This document shows, one piece after another, positions 40,604 through 49,302 of a DNA stretch of 64,000 nt. The DNA comes from Tolumonas osonensis (GTDB lineage Bacteria > Pseudomonadota > Gammaproteobacteria > Enterobacterales > Aeromonadaceae). The position numbers and the translations under genes are program-made. How positions within the stretch are numbered: the stretch's first letter is position 1; each line of letters opens with the position of its first letter. Under the pieces are notes generated by a model. That model was not told where the DNA came from and ran no database searches. It saw only the letters and a list, made by a program, of their open reading frames with translations. The DNA lies in contig NZ_JACHGR010000002.1 of NCBI RefSeq assembly GCF_014202415.1, positions 186,001 through 250,000 of the forward strand. The letters are read 5' to 3'.

Positions 40604-41581
40604 ATGCGTATTGGTGTTGTCGGTGCAGGTAACATTGTCAAATGGTTCCTTGAAGCACTTACTCTGACAGAGAATGTGTACTGTGAAGCAATTTGCGTAC
40701 TCGAAAGCGACCTGGAACTTGCAAAAAGTTATCAGAGCAAATTCGCCATCAATAAAATTTACACAGACTTCAATTTATTCCTCGCCGATCCGGCCATAGA
40801 CTTTGTCTATCTGGGTATCCCGAATAAATTGCATTTCCCTTACGCATTGAAAGCACTTCAGGCGAATAAAAATGTTATCAGCGAAAAACCCTTTACATCC
40901 AATTATGACGAAGCTTTGCAGCTGACTCATTTAGCCAAAGAGAAAAAACTATTTCTTTTTGAGGCTATCACAACCATTTATGCACCGAACGTTCTTTTGA
41001 TGAAAGAACACTTATCTAAAGTCGGTCCGATTAAACTGGTTCAAAGTAACTATTCACAATTTTCCAGCCGGTATAACCAGTATCTGGCAGGTCAGGTTCA
41101 CCCGGCATTTGATCCGGCAATGTCTGGCGGTTCACTGTATGACATTAACATCTACAACATTCACCTTTCATGCTTCTTATTCGGCATACCGGAGAAAATT
41201 GAATATTTCTGCAATAAAGGATTTAACGGGATTGATACCTCCGGTGTGGTAATCATGCAATATCCTGATTTTATTTCAGTTTGTACTGGAGCAAAAGACT
41301 CTGCGAGCCCAAGCCAGACAATTATTCAGGGAGTTAATGGATATCTTAAATTAGCCAGTTCACCGAATATTGCCCGTTCAGTGGAAATAGTGATTGAGGG
41401 TGATACACAAACACTCAATGAAAACGAATTTGATAATCATATGGTTTATGAAATGAAAGCATTCAACGATATGTTTTCAAGACAGGCTTATGATGAGTGT
41501 TACAGGAATTTAGACCACTCCCTGTCTGTCATGAAAATTCTTACTGATGCCAGAAGCAAGGCCGGAATCATTTTTAGCTGA
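40604..41581 (+). CDS. Gfo/Idh/MocA family oxidoreductase
   Basis: Probable NAD(P)-dependent dehydrogenase acting on a sugar or polyol. The 325-aa protein has an N-terminal Rossmann fold (IGVVGAGNIVKWF, residues 3-15), the family motif EKPFTSNYDEAL with the conserved Lys-Pro, and a C-terminal beta-sheet substrate domain (GGSLYDINIYNIH, where Gly-Gly-Ser and the following Asp/His are the usual catalytic region). The start has a spaced GGGAAG Shine-Dalgarno. Its promoter matches that of the epimerase-lactonase operon. Such enzymes often yield an aldonolactone, which would suit the lactonase. The exact substrate is inferred only. Confidence 0.85.
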   Translation: MRIGVVGAGNIVKWFLEALTLTENVYCEAICVLESDLELAKSYQSKFAINKIYTDFNLFLADPAIDFVYLGIPNKLHFPYALKALQANKNVISEKPFTSNYDEALQLTHLAKEKKLFLFEAITTIYAPNVLLMKEHLSKVGPIKLVQSNYSQFSSRYNQYLAGQVHPAFDPAMSGGSLYDINIYNIHLSCFLFGIPEKIEYFCNKGFNGIDTSGVVIMQYPDFISVCTGAKDSASPSQTIIQGVNGYLKLASSPNIARSVEIVIEGDTQTLNENEFDNHMVYEMKAFNDMFSRQAYDECYRNLDHSLSVMKILTDARSKAGIIFS

Positions 41582-41593
41582 ACCCAGTAGAGT

Positions 41594-41760
41594 TTGAATC
41601 CCGCTATCGAGAACGGCTGGGAAGTATCTAGATCACCGGTGGAGATTCACATTGCATGGTTTGCAACCACATCAGGTTTGATCGGCAAAGTGATTTCACT
41701 GGTTCCATGGACATCGCCGACACCAATCGGTGCAACATGGGGTGCTGGCTGGATGCTGAG
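41594..41760 (+). pseudogene. Remnant of a PTS EIIC permease (lactose/cellobiose class)
   Basis: In the gap after the Gfo/Idh gene, one frame reads IAWFATTSGLIGKVISLVPWTSPTPIGA. That resembles the late transmembrane region of cellobiose-type EIIC proteins, where a VPWTTP-like loop is characteristic. Residues on both sides do not match and there is no Shine-Dalgarno. The piece is about 35 to 40 meaningful residues and ends just before a terminator. I read it as a decayed or recombined fragment of a permease once adjacent. Identification is by memory of the motif and could be wrong. Confidence 0.55.
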
Positions 41761-41771
41761 TAGCCATCTAC

Positions 41772-41800
41772 AAAGCCCCATCAGAAAAGACTGGGGCTTT
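41772..41800. terminator. Terminator between the cassette and the exported-protein gene
   Basis: AAAGCCCCA (41772-41780) and TGGGGCTTT (41792-41800) form a 9-bp stem with an 11-base loop, between convergent transcription units. It may have been the terminator of the lost EIIC gene. Confidence 0.75.
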
Positions 41801-41808
41801 AACGAAGA

Positions 41809-42228
41809 TTATGGCTTGATAGCCATGTGCTCGTTATGCGGAACAAAATAAAAATGCACGTCATAATGTGGAACGGTATAACCTTCGTGACCCTTAGGTT
41901 CCCAGTCAAAGTCAACATGCTCGACCGGAGGGAACGGAATACTGACTTTAGACTTCAGATCAGTGAATGATGTCCCTTTCGTTAACGTGTCACGATCAAT
42001 CATGAATTCGAAAAAAATAATCCGCCCTTCTGAAACACCATAGATTGGGCCGAGCGGCAAATCTTTCGGATCAGCCCAATGCTCTCCCATTCCAGGAACC
42101 ACGGGCGAGATTTTCACAACATTGGCAGGTAAACTTGAGGCTAGCGGAAGCTCCGTCGTCGCAGCCATTGCGGCTGTTGCCATGCCTAATAATAAGGATA
42201 CTGCCAGAGTACGATAGATCTGGGTCAT
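41809..42228 (-). CDS. Exported protein of unknown function with a conserved HYDVHFY motif
   Basis: The 139-aa protein has a clear signal peptide (MTQIYRTLAVSLLLGMATAAMA, probable cleavage after AMA), so it is periplasmic. The mature part has a segment about a plus-one-charged beta region (GRIIFFEFMIDRDTLTKG) and a His-rich end (HEGYTVPHYDVHFYFVPHNEHM) that could bind a metal. I recall similar uncharacterised proteins annotated as DUF5602/TTHB210-like but cannot confirm it. It sits between the sugar cassette and dsbB. The function is unknown. Confidence 0.8.
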   Translation of the reverse strand: MTQIYRTLAVSLLLGMATAAMAATTELPLASSLPANVVKISPVVPGMGEHWADPKDLPLGPIYGVSEGRIIFFEFMIDRDTLTKGTSFTDLKSKVSIPFPPVEHVDFDWEPKGHEGYTVPHYDVHFYFVPHNEHMAIKP

Positions 42229-42416
42229 AATGACCTCCGGAAACGGTGCAATTGAAAATGAGAATAATCCTCAATCCACTTACAATTATAGCATGCTGCT
42301 ATACACGTACCGTTTTTTTCTTTCAGCGCTCTGAATCAATATGTTAATGCTCTTCTCTTCCCTTTTAGCCTGTTCTGTATTCTAATTTCTGCAGTTTGTA
42401 ACTCTGGAAGCTGTGA

Positions 42417-42938
42417 ATGATCCAATTTATCCGCAACATCACCCAAGGCCGGATTGCATGGGGTATCTTATTCGGTTCGACGGTTTTTCTTGAGCTTTGT
42501 GGTCTTTTTTTCCAGCATGTCATGGGGCTGCAACCATGTGTCATGTGCATATATCAGCGGGTCGCGATTCTGGGGATCATGGCGGGTGCGTTCATTGGTT
42601 TTATCAATCCCCGCAACTTCATGTTCCGGTGGGCAGGTATGTTTATCTGGACATATTCGGCCGTAGAAGGTCTGCGCCTTGCGCTACGTCACACAGATAT
42701 TCAATTAAATCCATCACCATTTAATACTTGCGATTTATTTGTTACATTTCCCCAGTGGCTGCCGTTAGATCGTTGGATTCCTTCAATTTTTAACGCTACC
42801 GGCGATTGCTCTGAAATCCAGTGGCAATTTCTGTCGTGGGGTATGCCCCAATGGCTTATTGTCACATTCGGCCTCTACATTCTGACTAGTTTAACAATCA
42901 TTGCTGGCAACCTAATTAAAGGACGATGCTGTGGATAA
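42417..42938 (+). CDS. dsbB: Disulfide bond formation protein DsbB
   Basis: Inner-membrane quinone reductase that reoxidises periplasmic DsbA. The 173-aa protein has four membrane helices, the periplasmic pair C41 and C44 in QPCVMCIYQR and the second pair C105 and C131. These are within one residue of the E. coli pairs C41/C44 and C104/C130. The last eight bases overlap the moxR-like gene. DsbB at the head of a MoxR/Bat unit is an unusual but sensible pairing, since both concern the cell envelope. Confidence 0.96.
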   Translation: MIQFIRNITQGRIAWGILFGSTVFLELCGLFFQHVMGLQPCVMCIYQRVAILGIMAGAFIGFINPRNFMFRWAGMFIWTYSAVEGLRLALRHTDIQLNPSPFNTCDLFVTFPQWLPLDRWIPSIFNATGDCSEIQWQFLSWGMPQWLIVTFGLYILTSLTIIAGNLIKGRCCG

Positions 42939-43932
42939 TATTTATAACGAACAACAGCAAACTATAACGGAAGATGCCTGTCTGGCAGCTATCGCTACCG
43001 TTAAAGAATTTCTCAATAAGCGCATCATCGGACAACAACACCTGATCGATGGTTTGCTGATGGCATTACTGGCTGACGGACACATTCTTGTCGAAGGCCC
43101 GCCTGGCCTAGCTAAAACCCGCTCCATCAAAATGCTGGCCAGCTGTGTGGAAAGTCATTTCCACAGGATCCAGTTCACCCCGGATCTGTTACCTGCTGAC
43201 CTGACAGGCACTGAAATCTATCGCCCTCAGAACGGCACATTTGTATTCCAGCCTGGTCCGTTATTTAACGAAATCGTACTGGCAGATGAAATCAACCGCG
43301 CTGCAGCCAAAGTTCAGAGTGCGTTGCTGGAAGCGATGGAAGAACGCCAGGTCACGATCGGACGAAAAAGTTACCATTTGCCACCTTTGTTCATGGTAAT
43401 GGCAACACAGAACCCGCTGGAGCAGGAAGGCACCTATCCTTTGCCGGAGGCGCAGTTGGACCGGTTTATGCTGCACCTGGAACTGGATTACCCGAGCGCG
43501 GCAGATGAACTGAATATTCTGCGCTTGAACCATTCTGAAAGCCGGGAAGAAGAAACACCTGACGCGCCTAAAATCACACAGTTGCAAATATTTGCCGCCC
43601 GCCAGTATGCGCTGCAGGTGATTGCTTCGGCGCCTATCGAAAATTATATTGTTAATCTTGCCACTGCTACGCGGCATCCTCAGGCATACGACGCAGATCT
43701 GGCCCGTTGGCTTTCGTATGGTGTCAGCCCTCGTTCCAGTATCGCCTTGTTACGCTGCGCCCGGGTAAGAGCATGGCTGGCAGGACGTAACTATGTAACG
43801 CCGGATGATATCCAGTATTGTATTTATCCGGTCATGCGACACCGTCTGATGCTGACAGTGGAAGCAGAGGCTGATGGCATTACACCGAATGACATCATCT
43901 CGATCTTACTGCAGAAGGTTGTCGTTGCATGA
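42931..43932 (+). CDS. MoxR-family AAA+ ATPase
   Basis: Chaperone-like ATPase that partners with von Willebrand factor A (VWA) proteins. The 333-aa protein has Walker A GPPGLAKT (about residues 56-63), Walker B VLADEINR, sensor-type TQNPLEQEGTYPLPEAQLDRF, and a lid helical domain. The start is GTG at 42931, overlapping the end of dsbB by eight bases. It opens the Bat-type operon (moxR, DUF58, DUF4381, batA, batB, batD). The APE2220/MoxR-proper subgroup is typical of this gene order. Confidence 0.93.
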   Translation: MDNIYNEQQQTITEDACLAAIATVKEFLNKRIIGQQHLIDGLLMALLADGHILVEGPPGLAKTRSIKMLASCVESHFHRIQFTPDLLPADLTGTEIYRPQNGTFVFQPGPLFNEIVLADEINRAAAKVQSALLEAMEERQVTIGRKSYHLPPLFMVMATQNPLEQEGTYPLPEAQLDRFMLHLELDYPSAADELNILRLNHSESREEETPDAPKITQLQIFAARQYALQVIASAPIENYIVNLATATRHPQAYDADLARWLSYGVSPRSSIALLRCARVRAWLAGRNYVTPDDIQYCIYPVMRHRLMLTVEAEADGITPNDIISILLQKVVVA

Positions 43933-44807
43933 AACCAAATGACGGCGTCACACTCACCCTGGATGACTTGCTGACCGTTTCAGCGAGTGGAAGTCGTGTC
44001 GCAAACCAACTCTCCGATGGCTGGAGAGTTGGGATACATCAGTCACGTAAAAAAGGACGCGGTATGGAATTCGCCGAAGTCCGTCCTTATATGATTGGTG
44101 ATGACGTCCGTAATATGGACTGGAAAATTACCGCTAGAACCGGGAAACCACACACTAAATTATACCGTGAAGAACGGGATCACTCAGTCTACATTCTGCT
44201 GGATCTCTCTGGTGAAATGTATTTCGGCTCCAAAGGACAGCTTAAATCCCGTATGGCGTCTGTTGTGACTGCAGCTATTACCTGGCACGCGCTGAAAAAC
44301 GGCGATAAAGTCGGTGGTCTGATTCTGAGTGGTACACAAACTACAATTCAGGCACCGGTGAGCCACCGTAAAGGGGCGTTACTGTGGTTAAAACAAATCG
44401 TGAATACCTATAATGCCGGTTTGCAGGAACGCCCGCAGTCCTCTGATGTCACAGCCGGTCTGAACACACTGAGTGGTATGCTGCGCCCCGGTGCCCGTCT
44501 GGTAGTCATCAGCGATTATTATCGCTTATCACAGAAAGACTTTCTGATGATCCGTTATCTGCGCAAACGGCATGAAGTCAATCTGATCCAGGTTTATGAT
44601 GCTCTGGAACGTCAGGTTACAGGGGACGGAATATTAGGTGTGGCAAATACCAGCGGAACCGGTTTTTTATTGGAAAATGAAGACTTCAGAAATCATTACG
44701 CCCGACTGGCCAGCTTTCGCCAATTTGAGCTGGAAAGAAAACTCTGTGGCTATGCCAAACAATTAGTCGCTTTTGATGCATCAAAACCACTGGCAGAACA
44801 ACTATAA
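43929..44807 (+). CDS. DUF58 domain protein
   Basis: Cytoplasmic protein with the DUF58 domain (a VWA-like fold), which pairs with MoxR ATPases. The 292-aa protein has the DUF58 signature GRGMEFAEVRPYMIGDDVRNMDWKITART, followed by a degenerate VWA region (SVYILLDLSGEMYFG). It overlaps the moxR stop by four bases (ATGA) and is directly followed by the DUF4381 gene. Its role in the complex is not established. Confidence 0.93.
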   Translation: MKPNDGVTLTLDDLLTVSASGSRVANQLSDGWRVGIHQSRKKGRGMEFAEVRPYMIGDDVRNMDWKITARTGKPHTKLYREERDHSVYILLDLSGEMYFGSKGQLKSRMASVVTAAITWHALKNGDKVGGLILSGTQTTIQAPVSHRKGALLWLKQIVNTYNAGLQERPQSSDVTAGLNTLSGMLRPGARLVVISDYYRLSQKDFLMIRYLRKRHEVNLIQVYDALERQVTGDGILGVANTSGTGFLLENEDFRNHYARLASFRQFELERKLCGYAKQLVAFDASKPLAEQL

Positions 44808-45272
44808 ATGAAAGTACCACTGGCACAATTGCATGATATTTTACCCGGACCAGATACAGGAATTATTGATAATCTGAATCTGGTTGCGTCTGCTTTTCTG
44901 ATTTTTATTCTTGCAATTTGTTTTCTGTACAGAATATATCATACATGGCCACGGCACCGGCTTTTCCGCCAGGCAAGACGTGAATTAAATCTCATATTTA
45001 AAAACCATCAGAGCAATTACATTCCGGCCGTAAATGCGCTGTTGAAAAAAACAGCATCCATTTACTGGAAACGGGAAGATTTTGCTGGTTTATATACCCA
45101 TGAGTGGCTGAAATTTCTTGACGACGCATCCTCATGTCATTTTTCCAGATATTCTGATCAATGGGAAAGCTGGTCCTATTCTGGCTCGGAAATCTCAGCA
45201 AAAGAAAAAAAAGAAGTCCTTCGTGAATGCAGAAAATGGCTCAGATCAAATCGTAACAGGAGACCGCTGTGA
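44808..45272 (+). CDS. DUF4381 domain protein
   Basis: The 154-aa protein has a membrane helix near the N-terminus (about residues 25-44, SAFLIFILAICFLYRIY) and a cytoplasmic helical tail with WPRHRLFRQARRELN and FDEWLKFL-like segments. DUF4381 proteins occupy exactly this position between the DUF58 and VWA genes in Bat operons. The gene starts at the base after the DUF58 stop. Identification rests mainly on length, topology and context. Confidence 0.85.
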   Translation: MKVPLAQLHDILPGPDTGIIDNLNLVASAFLIFILAICFLYRIYHTWPRHRLFRQARRELNLIFKNHQSNYIPAVNALLKKTASIYWKREDFAGLYTHEWLKFLDDASSCHFSRYSDQWESWSYSGSEISAKEKKEVLRECRKWLRSNRNRRPL

Positions 45273-46213
45273 TTAACTTTGCCTGGCCATGGTTTGCCTG
45301 TTTATTACCTTTACCATTATTAATATATTGGTTCGTGAAGCCAAGAAAGACGCAGCATGTCGTGATCGATGCGCCTACCCTGCCCTATTTTGTAAATAAT
45401 GCGTCAGGTAATAAATCCAGACATTTTCTGACAAAAATATTATTAGTAGTAAGCTGGTTATTGATTGTTGTTTCACTGACGCGGCCTCAATGGCTGGATA
45501 CCCCCGTCGTTCAGACTTTTCCATCCCGCGATTTATTGCTGGCTATCGATATATCTCAAAGTATGCAAATTAAAGATATGTCTATCGAAGGGCAAGTAGC
45601 AGATCGCCTGAATATGGTTAAATCATATTTGCAATCTTTTATCAAACAGCGTCAGGGAGATCGTATCGGCGTTATACTGTTTACAGATCACGCCTATCTT
45701 ATGACTCCGCTAACTCAGGACTGGCAAACGACTGGCCTTCTGCTGAATGAAATTAATGCGGGTCTGGCGGGTCAATTTACTGCTACCGGTGAAGCCATCA
45801 CTCTTGCAGTGAAAAAAATACTGCATGATTCCATGCAGAATAAAACGCTGATCCTGCTCAGTGATGGCAAAGATAATGTTAATACAATCAAGCCGCTTGA
45901 TGCTGCCGCTCTGGCCAAAGCCAGCGGATTGAAAATTTATACTATCGGAATAGGTGCTGACTCGTCCGAAGCTAACGCAGAAGATGAGTTGAACGAAACT
46001 GAACTTGAAGATATCGCCAGAATCACAGGTGGACAATATTTCCGCGCCCTCAGTGAACAGGATCTATCCGAGATCTACCAACAAATTAACCTTGTTGAAC
46101 CACTGTCATTAAAAACCATTAAATATCAACCACATAAAGAATTGGTGGAGTGGTTTTTGTATTCTCTGTTGCTTGTCATCGGAATGTTGCTCTGGATATT
46201 AAGAAATGACTGA
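45269..46213 (+). CDS. batA: VWA-domain protein BatA
   Basis: Membrane protein with a periplasmic or cytosolic von Willebrand factor A domain. The 314-aa protein has membrane helices at about 7-22, 56-70 and near 292-311. The metal ion-dependent adhesion site is intact: DISQS with D94, S96 and S98, followed by a threonine in TATGEAIT. It overlaps the DUF4381 stop and the batB start, so the genes are translated together. Bat genes were first tied to aerotolerance in Bacteroides; the role in gammaproteobacteria is unclear. Confidence 0.9.
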   Translation: MINFAWPWFACLLPLPLLIYWFVKPRKTQHVVIDAPTLPYFVNNASGNKSRHFLTKILLVVSWLLIVVSLTRPQWLDTPVVQTFPSRDLLLAIDISQSMQIKDMSIEGQVADRLNMVKSYLQSFIKQRQGDRIGVILFTDHAYLMTPLTQDWQTTGLLLNEINAGLAGQFTATGEAITLAVKKILHDSMQNKTLILLSDGKDNVNTIKPLDAAALAKASGLKIYTIGIGADSSEANAEDELNETELEDIARITGGQYFRALSEQDLSEIYQQINLVEPLSLKTIKYQPHKELVEWFLYSLLLVIGMLLWILRND

Positions 46214-47651
46214 CATTATCTTTCTGAGACCATATGCCTTTATTTTAATTTTGCCTTTGCTGGCTCTGTTCTATTTTTCTACATCGAGGAAAGTAAAACA
46301 GCAGAGCTATATCTCTGCTCATCTGCTAACCGTATTAACGAAAATCGCCCCACGCAAATCAAAACTCAATATCTCATTGCTGCTATTCGTTCTGCTGTGT
46401 CTTATTATTGTCGCATTAGCGGGTCCCGCCATGCCAAAGAAAACAGCATTAGTTAAGAGAAACATGCATACTATTATTTTATTCAGCATGGATAAAACCA
46501 TGTATGCAGATGATTTAAAACCTTCCCGTCTGGTTTTAGCCAAACAGAAAGTCAATGCTTACTTAAAGAGCAATAAGGCTGTCAATACAGCTTTAATTGC
46601 ATTTGCCGGTTCAACACATATTATTTCACCATTTACTGATGATTATAATACACTAACTAATTTTATCGATGCGTTGGATCCAGCATTAATGTCTGCATCA
46701 GGTTCAAATGTCCTCGATGCCATGAAACTTGCCGGCACGCTCGTATCACAAATGAAACAGGATAGTCAGCTAAAGATATTATTAATCACTGACCAACTGA
46801 CTACTTTACAATCAGAAAAACTGATTGATTATATTAAACCTCTGGGCTGGCCAGTTGATATCATTTCTGTCGGTACACAAAATGGTTCGGTCGTTCCCTT
46901 ACCCGAAGGTGAATTGCTCCGCACACATACCGGACAGTTAATTGTGGCTAAAACCCCATTAACTGTATTAAAAGATACCGCTTCAAAACTGGGCGGACAC
47001 CTAATTGACATCACGACACTGGATCAGAATTCGAATGATAACAATCCGGACGGTGATAACAACAAACTACAGGAAGTCATTGTTTATAATGAAGTAGGTT
47101 ACTTGATACTAATACCATTGGTCTTTATTTCTTTGCTTTTCCGCCGTGGATATATATTCATTTTCCTTTGCTTTTCCTATTTACCGGAAAGCGCATATGC
47201 TCAGGAATCCGGATTAACATTATTCAATCAAGGGAAATACATCCAGGCCGCTGATGCTTTCAATGATTATACATGGAAAGGCAACGCGATGTATCGCGCT
47301 GGTAACTTTAATCAGGCGATTAAATTCTATGAAGAAGTAAACACGCCGGTAGCTCATTATAATCGTGGGAACGCGCTGGCACATTCAGGAAATATTAAAG
47401 AAGCCATCATTGCTTATAATCAGGCCATTCAATTACAACCTGACTTTAAGGAAGCAAAAGATAATAAAGAAATTCTTGAACACTGGTTAAAAAACAACAA
47501 CACAGAAAACACTGACGCTGCTATAGCTGCTTTACAAAAAAAAGATGGAAATATTGAGAAAGCACTGAATTTTCTTAAATCACTTCCTGAAGAATCTGGT
47601 AATCTGATGCAGAAAAGATTACAACTACAACAACATAATAAGTCAAACTAG
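46206..47651 (+). CDS. batB: BatB/BatC fusion: degenerate VWA domain plus TPR region
   Basis: The 481-aa protein has membrane helices at about 8-24 and 57-75, a VWA-type region from about 88 to 290, another helix (VGYLILIPLVFISLLF) and a C-terminal TPR array (residues about 338-430, e.g. GNAMYRAGNFNQAIKFYEE and YNRGNALAHSGNIKEAI). The metal site is not standard: in place of DxSxS it has SMDKT, with S94, D96 and T98. Metal binding is therefore doubtful. It combines the BatB VWA and BatC TPR roles in one chain, as seen in several proteobacteria. It overlaps batA by eight bases. Confidence 0.88.
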   Translation: MTDIIFLRPYAFILILPLLALFYFSTSRKVKQQSYISAHLLTVLTKIAPRKSKLNISLLLFVLLCLIIVALAGPAMPKKTALVKRNMHTIILFSMDKTMYADDLKPSRLVLAKQKVNAYLKSNKAVNTALIAFAGSTHIISPFTDDYNTLTNFIDALDPALMSASGSNVLDAMKLAGTLVSQMKQDSQLKILLITDQLTTLQSEKLIDYIKPLGWPVDIISVGTQNGSVVPLPEGELLRTHTGQLIVAKTPLTVLKDTASKLGGHLIDITTLDQNSNDNNPDGDNNKLQEVIVYNEVGYLILIPLVFISLLFRRGYIFIFLCFSYLPESAYAQESGLTLFNQGKYIQAADAFNDYTWKGNAMYRAGNFNQAIKFYEEVNTPVAHYNRGNALAHSGNIKEAIIAYNQAIQLQPDFKEAKDNKEILEHWLKNNNTENTDAAIAALQKKDGNIEKALNFLKSLPEESGNLMQKRLQLQQHNKSN

Positions 47652-47660
47652 GTTATTAAT

Positions 47661-49259
47661 GTGAAATTACCTTACTCCGGTTTATGTGGTTTGGCACTTA
47701 TCTGGTGCACATCAGGCAGTGCTGTTCAGCTCACTGGTCAGGTTGATTCACAAACATTGTCGCTGGGTGATAACCTGACCTACACCGTGACTGCGGATGA
47801 ACATCTGGCTGATGATGCACTGGATATTCGCCCCCTGTTCAGAGACTTCATCATTGGTAATATTCAGGTCACCCATGCCTCAGCAACCGAAACAAGCTGG
47901 GTTATTCCGTTACAGCCAGTGATTACCGGCGACATTACGATTCCGGGGTTAAGTGTTCCTAATGCAGAGTCTGCGCCTGTGACCATCTCGGTCAGTGGTG
48001 ATGCGCAGGAAACAAATTACGAGACTCCAGCGCCAGAAGCGTCACCGGAAATGGAAACTCAGGCCCCAGCTCATCTTATAGAAAGCCAAATTGGTGCTGA
48101 AAGTGCCTATCGGGGAGAACTCATTACCTATAGCGTCAAAGTGGCGAAACGAGCCGATCCGGAAAACCGCCCGCCTGTTCTATCATCGGCACAGGAAAGC
48201 AAAATCATCCCGGTTGGCGAGCCAACAGAAGATAAAGAGATATTTGCAGACCATTATCAGGAAACCGTCACCTATCACTACATTATTATCCCTGATAACA
48301 CAGGTTCACTGAAAATTCCGGCCGCTACCCTCGCCTCCGATGCAGCACAAATGTCGGATGAACATATTATTGCGATCAAACCCATTCCAACCGCTTTTCA
48401 GGGAACTGAAAAAGAATGGCTTCCAAGTGCAGGTATCACGATCGAAGATCGCTGGGAACCGCAAACAAGTTACGTAAAACCCGGCCAGCCTTTAACGCGT
48501 GTTATTACACTGACAGGCATCAATAACTCACAGGAACAATTACCAGACCTGGATCTTCCCGTCATCAATGATGTCCGTGTTTACAGTGACGGTCAGAAAA
48601 ATGAGCAGGAGTACCAGAATGGTATGTTGATCAGCCGTAAAACCTTCCGGCAGGTTTTTGTTCCTGAAAAAAATAACGCTTTCACTGCGCCTGCTGTGCA
48701 TTTGAACTGGTGGAATGCAATCAGTGATCGTGCCCAGGTTGTTTCTCTGAGTGAACGCAAATTTCTTGCTTCTATTGCAACAGAAAACCTTAAGGAAAAG
48801 GCTGTTGTTCCTGCTCCTGTCAAGAAAGAACAATCCATTATCAGTTATCTGATCCCTTTGCTGCAAAAAGTATTAATGGCCTTTGGATTGCTGATTGCTT
48901 TGCTAACCCCGATCCTGGCGATCACCTGGTATTATAAAGAAGCACTCAGGGCTCGTTATGAATGTTATAAGCTATGGCAAGGCCTGCAGCATGCCTGTAG
49001 CGTGAATGATGCGATGACGGCTTACCAGATGCTATTGTTCTGGGCATCTCATCGCTGGAAACAAGCCTTTACCGGTATTGAGCAACTGCCTTTTTACTCT
49101 CATCTGAAAAATGAATTAGACGAATTGCAGGCAGCCTGTTTCAGTGGTTGTGAAATGACATGGAACGGCCGGAAATTAATTAAGAAATTACGCCGTACAC
49201 GGGTTATCAAAACGGTAACCCCTGTGTCTGAAAACCAGTTTGATGAGTTCAGTTACTGA
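47661..49259 (+). CDS. batD: BatD-like protein (BatD/oxygen tolerance family)
   Basis: Exported, membrane-anchored protein with several beta-sandwich domains. The 532-aa protein has a signal peptide (MKLPYSGLCGLALIWCTSGSA), an extracytoplasmic part with SLGDNLTYTV and GELITYSVKV repeats, a late membrane helix (about 398-420, LIPLLQKVLMAFGLLIALL) and a cytoplasmic C-terminal tail. This is the typical BatD layout. The start is GTG at 47661. It is the last gene of the MoxR/Bat operon, nine bases after batB. Confidence 0.9.
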   Translation: MKLPYSGLCGLALIWCTSGSAVQLTGQVDSQTLSLGDNLTYTVTADEHLADDALDIRPLFRDFIIGNIQVTHASATETSWVIPLQPVITGDITIPGLSVPNAESAPVTISVSGDAQETNYETPAPEASPEMETQAPAHLIESQIGAESAYRGELITYSVKVAKRADPENRPPVLSSAQESKIIPVGEPTEDKEIFADHYQETVTYHYIIIPDNTGSLKIPAATLASDAAQMSDEHIIAIKPIPTAFQGTEKEWLPSAGITIEDRWEPQTSYVKPGQPLTRVITLTGINNSQEQLPDLDLPVINDVRVYSDGQKNEQEYQNGMLISRKTFRQVFVPEKNNAFTAPAVHLNWWNAISDRAQVVSLSERKFLASIATENLKEKAVVPAPVKKEQSIISYLIPLLQKVLMAFGLLIALLTPILAITWYYKEALRARYECYKLWQGLQHACSVNDAMTAYQMLLFWASHRWKQAFTGIEQLPFYSHLKNELDELQAACFSGCEMTWNGRKLIKKLRRTRVIKTVTPVSENQFDEFSY

Positions 49260-49271
49260 ATATTGGATAAC

Positions 49272-49300
49272 AAAAAGCCGGTCGTTATGACCGGCTTTTT
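49272..49300. terminator. Bidirectional terminator after batD and ihfA
   Basis: AAAAAGCCGGTC (49272-49283) and GACCGGCTTTTT (49289-49300) flank a 5-base loop. The A tract on one side and T tract on the other give Rho-independent terminators for both converging units. Confidence 0.92.
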
Positions 49301-49302
49301 AT

